A model generated the notes under the pieces. The model searched no databases. It saw only the letters and a program-made list of their open reading frames with translations, and was not told the origin of the DNA. Of a DNA stretch of 64,000 nucleotides, positions 41,871 to 50,861 are shown one piece after another. This DNA comes from Pseudomonas baetica (GTDB lineage Bacteria; Pseudomonadota; Gammaproteobacteria; Pseudomonadales; Pseudomonadaceae), in contig NZ_PHHE01000001.1 of the NCBI RefSeq assembly GCF_002813455.1, forward strand, positions 930,001 to 994,000, read 5' to 3'. Both the position numbers and the translations under genes were made by a program. How positions within the stretch are numbered: the stretch's first letter is position 1; each line of letters begins with the position of its first letter.

Positions 41871-42713
41871 TCATTGAACCTCCGCGCATCTGCTCACCGT
41901 AGAGATCGCTTCGTGCCATTCCGGAAACAACTCGATCGCCAGCGCTTGCATGGTTTCCATCGCTGATGACGAGCGTCGTTCTCGTGAGCGACGCGTCTCG
42001 ACTCGGTGGACTGGGAAGCCGAGGGAGGCGGCATTGAGATAAGCCACTCGGTCTGGAACGACGGTGTCTAGAACCGAGATATTGATCGCCCCTGCGAAGG
42101 TTGTGCGCAGGCCGCGGATGATCATTCGGGTGTCTACCCGAATCGCGTTCACCTGGTTCAGTAGTAGTCGCAAGGGTGGCGGTGGAATGCCCAGGTGGCG
42201 GAATGGTTCGAGGTCGCTGAACAGCTTCAAGGTGCCGCGGTGCAGTTCGCGGGCGGCGAGCATTTCCGGGGTGATGGGAGAAAGGGCGAGATCTGAGGCG
42301 AGGATGGCCATCTCCAGCAGCACGCTACGTGCGCCCTGAGTGTCGATCAAAAGCAGGTCATAACGGGAGCGAAAATTGTCCAGCAAATTGCGCAACCGTA
42401 GTCGCCCATCGGGAGCATGCAGCAGCAAGGTGTTCAGTCGGCCTTGATCATCGTTGGAGAGGATCAGGTCGAGCCCTGCAATCACGGTCCTGGAAACAAT
42501 CTGTGCAGGCGTTGTTAAGTTGAGTGCAATGAGCTCGTACGCCCCAGCAACAGCTTTCTGGCTCAAGGCGAAATAGCTGGAGAGGGTAGGTTGGCTATCC
42601 AGGTCCAATAGAAGGACACGCAGGCCCGCATCTGCAAGAAGGCCGCCGAGGTTGGCGGTCACCGTGGTCTTGCCCACGCCCCCTTTAGTGGAAACCACCG
42701 ATACCACACGCAT
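41871..42713 (-). CDS. parA: ParA-family ATPase
   Basis: The 280-residue deviant-Walker ATPase begins MRVVSVVSTKGGVGKTTVTANLGG in form (Walker A KGGVGKTT at 10-17), followed by LLLDLDSQPTLSSYF and YDLLLIDTQGARS. It is of the short type without an N-terminal DNA-binding domain. It probably works with the ParB at 39975 for maintenance of the excised form. It starts 4 bp after the alpA stop, inside the alpA-led operon. Confidence 0.92.
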   Translation of the reverse strand: MRVVSVVSTKGGVGKTTVTANLGGLLADAGLRVLLLDLDSQPTLSSYFALSQKAVAGAYELIALNLTTPAQIVSRTVIAGLDLILSNDDQGRLNTLLLHAPDGRLRLRNLLDNFRSRYDLLLIDTQGARSVLLEMAILASDLALSPITPEMLAARELHRGTLKLFSDLEPFRHLGIPPPPLRLLLNQVNAIRVDTRMIIRGLRTTFAGAINISVLDTVVPDRVAYLNAASLGFPVHRVETRRSRERRSSSAMETMQALAIELFPEWHEAISTVSRCAEVQ

Positions 42714-42717
42714 GACA

Positions 42718-42948
42718 TCAGGCCTGCTGGCCTAAGCGCTCAGTGATCCATCGTTCGATTTCCACAGAGTCCCAGCCGACAGCACGCAATCCAATGCGTT
42801 TGGCATGAGGGAATTTACCTTCCTTCATCAAGTTGTAGATGTGCGCACGCTTGAAACCGGTTTTCCGCTCCACTTCATCACGCCGCATGATGTGACGTTC
42901 GGCCGATGGTTGAGGGCTGTCAGCGAGCGAGACGGATGAGTTGGACAT
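42718..42948 (-). CDS. alpA: AlpA-family transcriptional regulator
   Basis: The 76-residue protein has the AlpA/MerR-like winged helix (RRDEVERKTGFKRAHIYNLMKEGKFPHAKRIG, then VGWDSVEIERWI). AlpA proteins control integrase or excision genes; in ICEclc the alpA promoter drives the operon that follows. I chose the ATG at 42948, 8 nt after AGGAG; a GTG three codons earlier is too close to the ribosome site. Upstream is the double dyad at 43021-43057. Confidence 0.88.
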   Translation of the reverse strand: MSNSSVSLADSPQPSAERHIMRRDEVERKTGFKRAHIYNLMKEGKFPHAKRIGLRAVGWDSVEIERWITERLGQQA

Positions 42949-43020
42949 GCTGGTCACTCCTGGCGCCGCTTGGCGCGTGGTGGGAAGTGACCTGAAGTGA
43001 ATAGCAGAAAAGCGAGGGAG

Positions 43021-43057
43021 TCATTGCACTGCAATCGAGTGCATTGCAGTGCAATGA
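43021..43057. promoter_or_regulatory. Double-dyad operator upstream of alpA
   Basis: Two sites TTGCACTGCAA (43024-43034) and TTGCAGTGCAA (43044-43054), each a palindrome about its middle base, lie 20 bp apart centre to centre and together form a 15-bp perfect inverted repeat with a 7-bp spacer. The spacing of about two helical turns suggests cooperative binding of a dimeric repressor at the alpA promoter. It is not followed by a T-run and so is unlikely to be a terminator. Confidence 0.7.
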
Positions 43058-43063
43058 TTTGGC

Positions 43064-43933
43064 TCAAGTGGTTTTTTTGAGAGTGCGATTGGCTGCCGCG
43101 AACTTTTTATCCAGCGTTCGTTTACTGAGACCGGGAATGTCATTGTGGCGCGCGGTCAAAGCATCGACGATTGCTGCTTGGCTCTTGAACACGGAAAGAG
43201 GTTTACCTGCGGGCGACACGTCTAAGACGGTGTTGACCAAGGCACCGATGATCTGCAGGTAGGTGTGTTCACTACGATCGCTGAGCTGTCCCTGAGTTTT
43301 TACCAGAGTTTTAAGGCTTTCCTGCTCAAGTCCCAGTGCCTGAAGGTCAGCTTCGACATCTTGGAGCTGACGTTGCAGAGCATCGCGGTCTCGCAGGAGA
43401 GCATCCCGCTCGGCCTGGAGTGAAAAATAAACATCCATGCTGATTTTATCTTGAGCGTCGTCGTTCGATTCAAACAGGAAATCGGGCCGCTGATTGGGGT
43501 AGTAGATTTGCATCCAAATACGTAAGTCGGAGTGTCTAACGGTCAACAGAGTGAGCTCTACGGGGGTGCCCAGGGGGACCGAAATACCGAAGGAGCCATA
43601 CGGTAATTCCCCATTGCGGACGGCGTCATAAATTTTGTCAGTATTGGCCTGTAGGCACGGCCATTGAGGAAACAGATTCCTGAGCTTTTCCGGGCAAGAC
43701 CAAGCCGCTTGCACGATCTGCGCTTCGTAACGAATGAGATTGCACCAGCGCAATGCGGCGTCGATAGGCCGATAGAAGGTTTTAGCCTGCGGGTTGAAGT
43801 TGTTTGAAGACATGTGCGAACGGATCTCCATTTTTAATGGATCGGCCTCCTGCGAAACATCTCTACATCGCCTACCTGCTGGAGAACTGCCGACAGTGGC
43901 TGTTTTAATGGATTTTTTACTCGATGAGGTCAT
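43064..43933 (-). CDS. Hypothetical protein with central coiled coil and C-terminal helical domain
   Basis: I do not recognise a named family. The protein (289 residues if the first ATG is used; 249 from the Met at 43813, which follows GGAG) has a globular N-terminal part and a coiled coil at about residues 165-215 of the long form (LQAERDALLRDRDALQRQL). The C-terminal segment (YLQIIGALVNTVLD, then IVDALTARHNDIPGLSKRTLDKKFAAA) resembles a small helical domain found at the end of many bacterial orphan proteins. It lies just upstream of the alpA operator in the same direction. Confidence 0.6.
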   Translation of the reverse strand: MTSSSKKSIKTATVGSSPAGRRCRDVSQEADPLKMEIRSHMSSNNFNPQAKTFYRPIDAALRWCNLIRYEAQIVQAAWSCPEKLRNLFPQWPCLQANTDKIYDAVRNGELPYGSFGISVPLGTPVELTLLTVRHSDLRIWMQIYYPNQRPDFLFESNDDAQDKISMDVYFSLQAERDALLRDRDALQRQLQDVEADLQALGLEQESLKTLVKTQGQLSDRSEHTYLQIIGALVNTVLDVSPAGKPLSVFKSQAAIVDALTARHNDIPGLSKRTLDKKFAAANRTLKKTT

Positions 43934-44127
43934 TCCATTTACTCAGCACTGAAGAAAATTGCATTTGCTTGTTGATGGCTTCGTCCCCAGGCAGGTGGGG
44001 TGGGATCTTCTCTCCGGTTGGTTTATCGACTGATAGTGATATTGGATCCAATATGAAGACCGTCATTTGCGTAAGGCGTTCACGCCTGGTTACTCAAATC
44101 CCATTGCTGACATGTGAAAGTGGTGAA

Positions 44128-45027
44128 TTACTTGAGTTCTGCTTCAGCGGCTTGTGCCAACAGGTCATGTAGATAGTGCGCTGCAGGCGTCAGCACTGCT
44201 TGTGTCCTGCGCACCGTAAATATGACCGGCGACGCCAGCGTCTCGCGAACATTGATGTGTTCCAGCATCATTCGGGTGCCGGGAAACTTCAGAAATTGCT
44301 GCGGCAACATCGTCAACAAATCGGTACTGGATGCAGCAATCAACACGGTCAATGTCGACTGACCACGCACGCCGTATCGAGGCGCGGGCAATCCATGTTT
44401 CTGGAACAAAGGGGCAAGATCGGCACCGGCAATCTCCGAAACAGGCGTGTCGACCCATTGGGCATCGACCAGTTCGGCAAGGCTCTTGGCATTGCGCAAT
44501 GGGTGCCCGCGTCGGCAGAAAACCAGCAGGTTGTTCATGCAGAGTCGCTCCTTCATCAACACGCTCGGCAGTACCCGATCGGTAACCGGACCCATGTAAA
44601 AATCCAGCTCCCCCTGCTCAAGCGGTTGCTGCATGCGTGAAAACAACCCTTCATGAATGGTCAGTTTCACGCCGGGATAACGTTCGCGAAAGGGCTCTAG
44701 CACGCTTGGCAGCCAGGCAATGTGCGGCACCGTGGACAAGCCGACGGTGACCCTTCCCAACGTGCTTCCCGCCAGCTGCAAAACTTCATCCCGAGCTCGC
44801 TCCATATCAAGAAGAATCGCACTCGCGCGCTGCAGGTAGTGCTTGCCGGCAACCGTGGGCGTAACGCCGGTGGCGTGCCTTTCAAACAGGGTGACACCAA
44901 GGTCGGTTTCCGCTTGCTGAATGCTGCGACTGAGTGCCGGCTGGGCCATTCCAAGGTGCCGGGCTGCGGCGCGCAAGCTGCCTTTTTCAGCGACCGAAAC
45001 GATGGCTTTCAAGTAACTCAACTTCAT
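44128..45027 (-). CDS. LysR-family transcriptional regulator
   Basis: The 299-residue protein has the N-terminal winged helix (FSEK-like segment AIVSVAEKGSLRAAARHLGMAQPALSRSI at residues 9-37) and a substrate-binding domain typical of LysR. Full length for the family. It is divergent from the ACMSD-type gene at 45145 with 117 bp between the start codons, the classical arrangement for control of the neighbouring catabolic genes by a pathway compound. The inducer cannot be predicted. This gene marks the change from ICE core to cargo. Confidence 0.92.
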   Translation of the reverse strand: MKLSYLKAIVSVAEKGSLRAAARHLGMAQPALSRSIQQAETDLGVTLFERHATGVTPTVAGKHYLQRASAILLDMERARDEVLQLAGSTLGRVTVGLSTVPHIAWLPSVLEPFRERYPGVKLTIHEGLFSRMQQPLEQGELDFYMGPVTDRVLPSVLMKERLCMNNLLVFCRRGHPLRNAKSLAELVDAQWVDTPVSEIAGADLAPLFQKHGLPAPRYGVRGQSTLTVLIAASSTDLLTMLPQQFLKFPGTRMMLEHINVRETLASPVIFTVRRTQAVLTPAAHYLHDLLAQAAEAELK

Positions 45028-45144
45028 GTAGGTGTACCTGCAAGTGATGCCGTTTTCCTATCACTAACATGTTTCTGACATCTTCCCAACGTGTTTTTGC
45101 TGCCGGAAACTCGGCATCAATAACAAAAACAAGGAGAGCAGGGC

Positions 45145-46272
45145 ATGTACACAATGAGTCGACGGGAAGTCCTTGCTATAACGGCCGTAACGGCTACGGC
45201 GGTCGCAACGACAGCCATGGGCGGGCAACCTTATGCCAGCGCCAACGAGCCGCACGAGCAAGAGCAAAAGCATCCGCAAAGTCCTCTGTGCAACTGCGGT
45301 TTGGTAGACGTGCATGCTCACTACCTGCCACCGCAATACACCCAGGCGCTGAGCGACGCAGGCCTGGTGACCCTCGATGGCGGCTTTCCCATCCCTGCCT
45401 GGTCGGAAGCGGCAACGCTTGCGCACATGGAGGAGCACGGCATCGAGACCTTGATACTGTCGGTGTCATCGCCTTCGGTGGGGTTTCTCGACGATCAATC
45501 CAAGCGCGTGAAACTGGCCCGGCACGTCAACGAGTTCGCCGCCGATATCGTCCGCCGCAACCCGCAGAAATTCGGCGCTTTCGCGACGCTGCCACTACCG
45601 AATGTCGATGACTCGCTGGCAGAAATTCGTTATGCGCTGGATGAGCTGGGTCTGGACGGCGTCGTTGTAGAAACCAACAGCGACGGCTTGTATCTGGGCA
45701 ATCCGCGTTTTGAGCCGATCTTTGCCGAGCTCGATAAAAGATCCGCCGTGCTGTTCCTGCACCCGACTTCACCAGCCTGCTTTGAAGCCGTCGGTTTGGG
45801 GCGACCCGCGCCCTTCATCGAGTTCCCGATGGATACCGCGCGCACTATCACTGACCTGATATTTTCCGGCACGCTCAACCGTTATCCGAACATCAAGGTG
45901 ATCGTCTCCCACGCGGGGGGTGCGCTGCCTTCATTGGCCCAACGTATCGGCTTCGTGTCCGACTTGCCCTTGTTGAATAAACGTCCCGCTGGCGGCGCGC
46001 AGGAAGTTCGACGCGTATTGCAATCGCTCTATTACGACCTGGCCGGCTCGGCCAACGACGCCGCCATTGGAAGTTTGCGCTGGATGACATCAACGTCGCA
46101 CATCGTGTTCGGCAGTGACTTTCCCTTCACTCCGCCATTGGCGGTGACTGCCAACGTCAATGGCATGCGCGCCCTCAAGGGCCTGACCGCCGATGAACAT
46201 GAAGCCATCGCGCGCACCAATGCTCATGTGCTTTTCCCGCGTTTGAGTCAGCAAATTCCTGAAGCAGGTTGA
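45145..46272 (+). CDS. Amidohydrolase-2 / ACMSD-type enzyme with Tat signal
   Basis: This 375-residue enzyme belongs to the metal-dependent amidohydrolase_2 group (ACMSD, gamma-resorcylate and 5-carboxyvanillate decarboxylases and related hydrolases). Metal ligands are visible: HxH in VDVHAHYLP (about 54-60), His in FLHPTSP, His in IVSHAGGALP and Asp in VFGSDFPF. Unusually, it begins with a twin-arginine signal (MSRREVLAI, then a hydrophobic Ala/Thr stretch), so it is probably exported folded to the periplasm. The start has AAGGAG 8 nt upstream. It may act on an aromatic acid or ester before uptake; the substrate is unknown. Confidence 0.85.
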   Translation: MYTMSRREVLAITAVTATAVATTAMGGQPYASANEPHEQEQKHPQSPLCNCGLVDVHAHYLPPQYTQALSDAGLVTLDGGFPIPAWSEAATLAHMEEHGIETLILSVSSPSVGFLDDQSKRVKLARHVNEFAADIVRRNPQKFGAFATLPLPNVDDSLAEIRYALDELGLDGVVVETNSDGLYLGNPRFEPIFAELDKRSAVLFLHPTSPACFEAVGLGRPAPFIEFPMDTARTITDLIFSGTLNRYPNIKVIVSHAGGALPSLAQRIGFVSDLPLLNKRPAGGAQEVRRVLQSLYYDLAGSANDAAIGSLRWMTSTSHIVFGSDFPFTPPLAVTANVNGMRALKGLTADEHEAIARTNAHVLFPRLSQQIPEAG

Positions 46273-46451
46273 TTGAAGTCAGCTGTCAGTAACAAGCGGA
46301 TTGGGTACTCGCCGAACTAGAGTCGCCAACCAACAAAAAATCAAACAGTGCTTCAGCCATTTATTTATTGCAGCGTCCTTTTGGATGAATTCTGTCGACG
46401 GTGGCTGCTGCGCCTGATGTTCGTAAACCATCAAACAGGTGCGCGAGTTAG

Positions 46452-48281
46452 ATGAAAAATAACAATAAGATCTGCCATCAACATCTGCGACAAGGGCTTC
46501 TAGCTTCAGCCGTCATGGCTGGGCTGGGCGTCATGCCAGTACAGGCTTTTGAGTTCGATACCGGCAACCCGGATCTCTCTGTACGTTTCGACAACACCGT
46601 AAAATTGAACTACGCCCAGCGTGTTGAAAGTGCCGACTCGACGTTATCCCATTCATGGAATAACAACGACGGTGACCGCAACTTCGATGCCGGTACTGCC
46701 GTGTCCGAGCGTGTCGACGTACTGTCGGAGCTGGACGTGGTCTTCCAGCAAAAAACCGGCTTTCGCCTGAGCTCCAACGCCTGGTACAACCACGCGTATG
46801 AAAAAGTGGGCGGGCGCAACGACTCGACCAACCAATTGAACAACGGCAGACCGGACTCTGGCCACTTGAGTGGATACGCGGATCGTTACTACAACGGCCC
46901 GTCAGCCGAATTGCTGGACGCGTTCGTGTTCACCAGCACTGAGATCGGCGACCAGTCCTTGCTCAGCGCCAAGCTCGGCAAGCACACCCAGTACTGGGGC
47001 GAGAGCGTTCTGTCGTTGGCCCACGGCATCAGCTTCGGGCAGTCCGGAGTTGATCTGGGCAAGGCGCTCGCGGGACCTGGTACTGAAGCGAAAGAGTTGT
47101 TTATCCCTCGCTCGCAGCTGTCCACCAGCCTGACGCTGAACCCGGAACTGACCGTGGCGGCGCAATACTTCCTGGACTGGAACAATGCGCGGCTACCGGA
47201 GTCCGGCACTTACCTGGGCTTCAACGATTCGATCCAGAGCGGTGGCCACAACCTGTCGTTGATCGGTGCCGCCAATCCGCGCTTCGGCACCCCGGGACCT
47301 GCTGGCGTGAATGAGTTTTTGCGCCTTTCCAACGGCCACACCTACACGCCCGACAAGACCGGTGATTTCGGCCTGATGGCGAAGTGGAGCCCGGAATGGC
47401 TGGACGGAACCCTGGGTTTCTACTACCGCAATACCTCCGACATTCTGCCCAACATCGTACTGCGACCAACGGCTGTTGGGCCCGCACAACTGGTGTCGGG
47501 CAATATCGGCAGCTACAACATCGTCTATGCCGATGACATCGATATCTACGGCATCAGCCTGTCCAAGGACATCGAAGGGGTCAGCGTCGGACTCGACGTC
47601 AACTACCGCCACAACATGCCGCTGTTGAGTGTCCCGGGCTCGGTCAATCCGGCCGCGGCTGCCGCCGGTTTGCCTGGTTTCATCTCAAGCTTCGACGGCG
47701 AACACGGCATGGCCAAGGGTAATACCGTGCACGCGGTGCTCAACGGCCTGGCTACCTTTGCCGCGACGCCGGCCTGGGATTCCTCGACCTTGTTGGTGGA
47801 ACTGGCCTACAGCCGCTGGTTGAGCGTGACCGACAACGAGCAGTTGTTCAAAGGTGGCGACTGGTACCGGGGCGTCGACAAGGTCAGCAAGGACAACTAC
47901 GTGCTGGGCGTCAACTTCACCCCGACCTGGTTCCAGGTGTTCCCCGGGGTTGATCTGTCCATGCCCGCTGCCGTCAACGTGGGGCTTGCAGGTGAGTCGG
48001 CCGTTCAATTGGGTGGCAACGAAGGCGCGGGCAGCTACTCGATCGGTGTCGGCATGGATGTTCAGAGTCGCTACCGCTTCGACCTGAAGTACGTGGACAA
48101 CTTCGGCAGCAAAGACACCTGCAGATCGGCGGGTTCCGCCGCCGCGCAAGGCGACGGTGCGACCCCGGGTGCCAACGGTCAGTACAACTGCACGCCAGGC
48201 CAGCCGACCGCGTTTGCCGGCCCCGTTGCCCAACTCACCGATCGCGGCATGGTCACCCTCACGTTCAAGACGAGCTTCTAA
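46452..48281 (+). CDS. DUF1302 outer-membrane protein (first copy)
   Basis: The 609-residue protein has a signal peptide (cleavage near PVQAFEF) and a beta-barrel-type sequence with alternating polar and hydrophobic residues, ending in a Phe (MVTLTFKTSF) as outer-membrane barrels do. It contains the DUF1302 stretches FVFTSTEIGDQSLLSAKLGKH and YWGESVL. DUF1302 and DUF1329 genes are commonly paired in clusters for degradation of hydrophobic compounds. It follows the ACMSD-type gene after 179 bp in which I see no gene, and probably has its own promoter there. Confidence 0.88.
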   Translation: MKNNNKICHQHLRQGLLASAVMAGLGVMPVQAFEFDTGNPDLSVRFDNTVKLNYAQRVESADSTLSHSWNNNDGDRNFDAGTAVSERVDVLSELDVVFQQKTGFRLSSNAWYNHAYEKVGGRNDSTNQLNNGRPDSGHLSGYADRYYNGPSAELLDAFVFTSTEIGDQSLLSAKLGKHTQYWGESVLSLAHGISFGQSGVDLGKALAGPGTEAKELFIPRSQLSTSLTLNPELTVAAQYFLDWNNARLPESGTYLGFNDSIQSGGHNLSLIGAANPRFGTPGPAGVNEFLRLSNGHTYTPDKTGDFGLMAKWSPEWLDGTLGFYYRNTSDILPNIVLRPTAVGPAQLVSGNIGSYNIVYADDIDIYGISLSKDIEGVSVGLDVNYRHNMPLLSVPGSVNPAAAAAGLPGFISSFDGEHGMAKGNTVHAVLNGLATFAATPAWDSSTLLVELAYSRWLSVTDNEQLFKGGDWYRGVDKVSKDNYVLGVNFTPTWFQVFPGVDLSMPAAVNVGLAGESAVQLGGNEGAGSYSIGVGMDVQSRYRFDLKYVDNFGSKDTCRSAGSAAAQGDGATPGANGQYNCTPGQPTAFAGPVAQLTDRGMVTLTFKTSF

Positions 48282-48312
48282 ACCAGGTTTTTGCTGATTA
48301 CCGGAGACACCC

Positions 48313-49677
48313 ATGAATTTTGTCAAATCGATACTCACTACCACGTTGCTGCTGTCCATTGCCGCTGCTGCCGAGGCGGCGGTAACCCCCGAACAAGCCG
48401 CGCAACTGGGCACCAGCCTGACCGGCGTCGGCGCCGAAAAAGCCGGCAACGCCGAGGGCACCATTCCGACGTACACCGGAGGCCTGACGACGCCACCGGC
48501 CAGCTTCCAGCCAGGCAGCTCGGTGCGTCCGGACCCCTTCGAGGGAGAAAAGCCTCGCCTCGTCATCAATGCCAAGAATGCCGCCGAATACACCGGCAAA
48601 CTCACCGCATCCACCCAGGAACTGCTCAAGCGCTACCCGAACTTTCGGGTCGACGTATACCCGACCCACCGCACCGTTGCCTTGCCAGCGCAGGTGTTGG
48701 CGAACACCAAGGTGAATGCCGTGGGCGCCAAGACTGCCGAAGGGGGCCTGACGATGGAAAACGCCTTGCCAGGCGTGCCGTTCCCGATTCCTGGCGACGG
48801 CAATGAGGCGGTGTGGAACCACTTGTTGCGTTACCTGGGTAGTGGCGTGACCAACAAATACGACTCGTGGAACGTCGACTCCTCCGGTACTGCTTCGTTG
48901 AGTACCACCGGTTTGTTCAACATTGAATACCCGTTGTTTGCGGCGAATCGCCCTGCGGGCCCGGTCGCGCCCAACGAGGTGTTCTACAAGATCAAGCTGC
49001 AATACACAGGTCCCGCCCGGCGCGCGGGTGAAGCGCTGTTGTTGTTGGACGCGGTCAATCCGCTGATGCAACCACGTCGGGCCTGGCAATACCTGCCCGG
49101 GCAACGTCGGGTGAAACTAGCGCCGAACCTGGCGTACGACACGCCCAACCCGACCACGACGGGTACTGCAACCTACGACGATGCCTTCCTGTTTAACGGG
49201 GCGATGGACCGCTACGATTTCAAACTGGCGGGCAAGAAGGAGGTGCTGGTTCCGTACAACACCTACAAGCTCAACTACCACACCAACGCCGCCGACGTGA
49301 CCACTGCCAACTTCATCAACCCGGACTTGATGCGTTGGGAGCTGCATCGCGTGTGGGTGGTCGAGGCCACGCTGAAACCGGGCAAGCGCCACATCTACAG
49401 CAAGCGCACCTTCTACCTCGACGAGGACAGCTGGGCGGTACTGGCTTCCGACCAGTATGACGCCCGGGGTCAACTGTTCCGCGGCGGCTTCACCCACCTG
49501 ACCTACAGCTACGACGTGCAGGCGCCAGACACCCTCAATCACATGATTTATGACTTTGTCTCCGGCGCGTACAACCTCAATGGTTTCTACGGTCCTTATG
49601 GCGGCATGAAGTACATCGAGCCACTTTCCAAGGCGCAGTGGGTTCCCGAGTCGCTGGCTGGCACCGGCATCCGTTAA
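48313..49677 (+). CDS. DUF1329 protein, LolA/LolB-like (first copy)
   Basis: The 454-residue exported protein has a signal peptide (cleavage near AAAEAAVTPEQ) and the DUF1329 core AAQLGTSLTGVGAEKAGNAEG at the start and HRVWVVEATLKPGKRHIYSKR in the second half. The family has a lipoprotein-carrier-like fold and probably handles hydrophobic molecules in the periplasm. It is 31 bp after DUF1302 with GGAG before the ATG, clearly co-transcribed. It is closely parallel to the second copy at 61292. Confidence 0.88.
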   Translation: MNFVKSILTTTLLLSIAAAAEAAVTPEQAAQLGTSLTGVGAEKAGNAEGTIPTYTGGLTTPPASFQPGSSVRPDPFEGEKPRLVINAKNAAEYTGKLTASTQELLKRYPNFRVDVYPTHRTVALPAQVLANTKVNAVGAKTAEGGLTMENALPGVPFPIPGDGNEAVWNHLLRYLGSGVTNKYDSWNVDSSGTASLSTTGLFNIEYPLFAANRPAGPVAPNEVFYKIKLQYTGPARRAGEALLLLDAVNPLMQPRRAWQYLPGQRRVKLAPNLAYDTPNPTTTGTATYDDAFLFNGAMDRYDFKLAGKKEVLVPYNTYKLNYHTNAADVTTANFINPDLMRWELHRVWVVEATLKPGKRHIYSKRTFYLDEDSWAVLASDQYDARGQLFRGGFTHLTYSYDVQAPDTLNHMIYDFVSGAYNLNGFYGPYGGMKYIEPLSKAQWVPESLAGTGIR

Positions 49678-49748
49678 TCGAACGTCCCAGTGGTAATCAC
49701 CACTGGCGGGCCGCATCCCGCCAGTGGTTTTTCCCCCGAGAAACAACC

Positions 49749-50825
49749 ATGAATATCTTCAAGTGTGTAGCCCTCACCGGATTACTCAGCGGGATGGCAT
49801 TTCATTTTTTTGGTCCGGTGGCCGCCGGCGAATTCGTGGATGTGCTGGACACTCCGTCCCTGCACAGCGAACTCGCGGCCAAAAGCATGCTCACTGGCCT
49901 GGCCAGTGCAGGTGAACGTCTGGTCGCCGTCGGCCAGCGTGGCCACATCCTCTTTTCCGATGACGCCGGCCTGCATTGGCGACAAGCGCAAGTGCCGCTC
50001 AGTTCAGACCTGGTGGCCGTGCATTTTCCGACACCCCAGCAAGGCTGGGCGGTGGGCCACGATGGCGTGATCCTGCACAGCCGCGACGCCGGCGCGAGCT
50101 GGGAGCGCCAACTGGATGCACGGCAGATCGGTGCGTTGCTGCTCGGTTATTACCAGCAGCAATTGATCGCCAGGCCAGGCGATGAAGGCTTGCTGGCGCG
50201 GGTCGCCGATGCCCAGCGCATCAACGACGAAGGCGCTGATCAATCCTTTCTCGATGTCTGGTTTCAGGATGAGCAAGTCGGGTATGTGGTTGGCGCCTTC
50301 AACCTGATTTTTCGCACTGAAGACGGCGGGCGCCATTGGACGCCCTGGCTGGACCGCACCGAAAACCCTGGCGCCCTGAACCTCTATGCGCTGCGCCCGA
50401 TTGGTGATCAGTTGTACATCGTTGGCGAACAAGGTCTGGTATTGAAACTGGATCCGTTGGCCGGGCGTTTCAACGCCACGCCGATGCCCTACAACGGTTC
50501 GTTTTTCGGCATCACCGGCAAACCGGGCGTGGCCCTGGTGTATGGCCTGCGCGGCAATGTGTATCGCAGCGTCGATGAAGGCATGAGCTGGAGCAAGGTC
50601 GAACTCGGCCTGCCGCTGACCATCACCGCAGGCACCGTCACTGCTGACGGACGCATCCTGCTGCTCAGTCAGGCCGGGCATGTGCTGCTCAGTGCCGACA
50701 ATGGCGCCAGCTTCACGCTTCAGCCGGAAAACGGTCTTGCCCCGGTGGCCGCTGCACAGGTGTCCAGCTCTGGCGTCCTGGTGGTTGCAGGCGCGCGCGG
50801 CCTGCGCCAGTTGCCTTTCGAATGA
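49749..50825 (+). CDS. YCF48/BNR-repeat beta-propeller protein
   Basis: The 358-residue exported protein has a signal peptide (cleavage near PVAAGEF) and Asp-box/YCF48 repeats (LFSDDAGLHWRQ, LHSRDAGASWER, FRTEDGGRHWTPW, YRSVDEGMSWSK, LLSADNGASF), which form a seven-bladed type propeller. In clusters like this it lies between DUF1329 and an MMPL/RND gene and probably assists the transporter. The ATG at 49749 fits the signal peptide; the open extension upstream overlaps the previous gene. Confidence 0.88.
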   Translation: MNIFKCVALTGLLSGMAFHFFGPVAAGEFVDVLDTPSLHSELAAKSMLTGLASAGERLVAVGQRGHILFSDDAGLHWRQAQVPLSSDLVAVHFPTPQQGWAVGHDGVILHSRDAGASWERQLDARQIGALLLGYYQQQLIARPGDEGLLARVADAQRINDEGADQSFLDVWFQDEQVGYVVGAFNLIFRTEDGGRHWTPWLDRTENPGALNLYALRPIGDQLYIVGEQGLVLKLDPLAGRFNATPMPYNGSFFGITGKPGVALVYGLRGNVYRSVDEGMSWSKVELGLPLTITAGTVTADGRILLLSQAGHVLLSADNGASFTLQPENGLAPVAAAQVSSSGVLVVAGARGLRQLPFE

Positions 50826-50861
50826 GCCCATTCCCACTATTAGAAAGAGAGCCGTTGCCTC

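Noticed and set aside
44080..44110. Sequence like a tRNA 3' end (CTCAAATCCCATTGCT) considered as an ICE attachment site
   Set aside because: No acceptor CCA, no rest of a tRNA and no matching repeat in view. I take it as chance.
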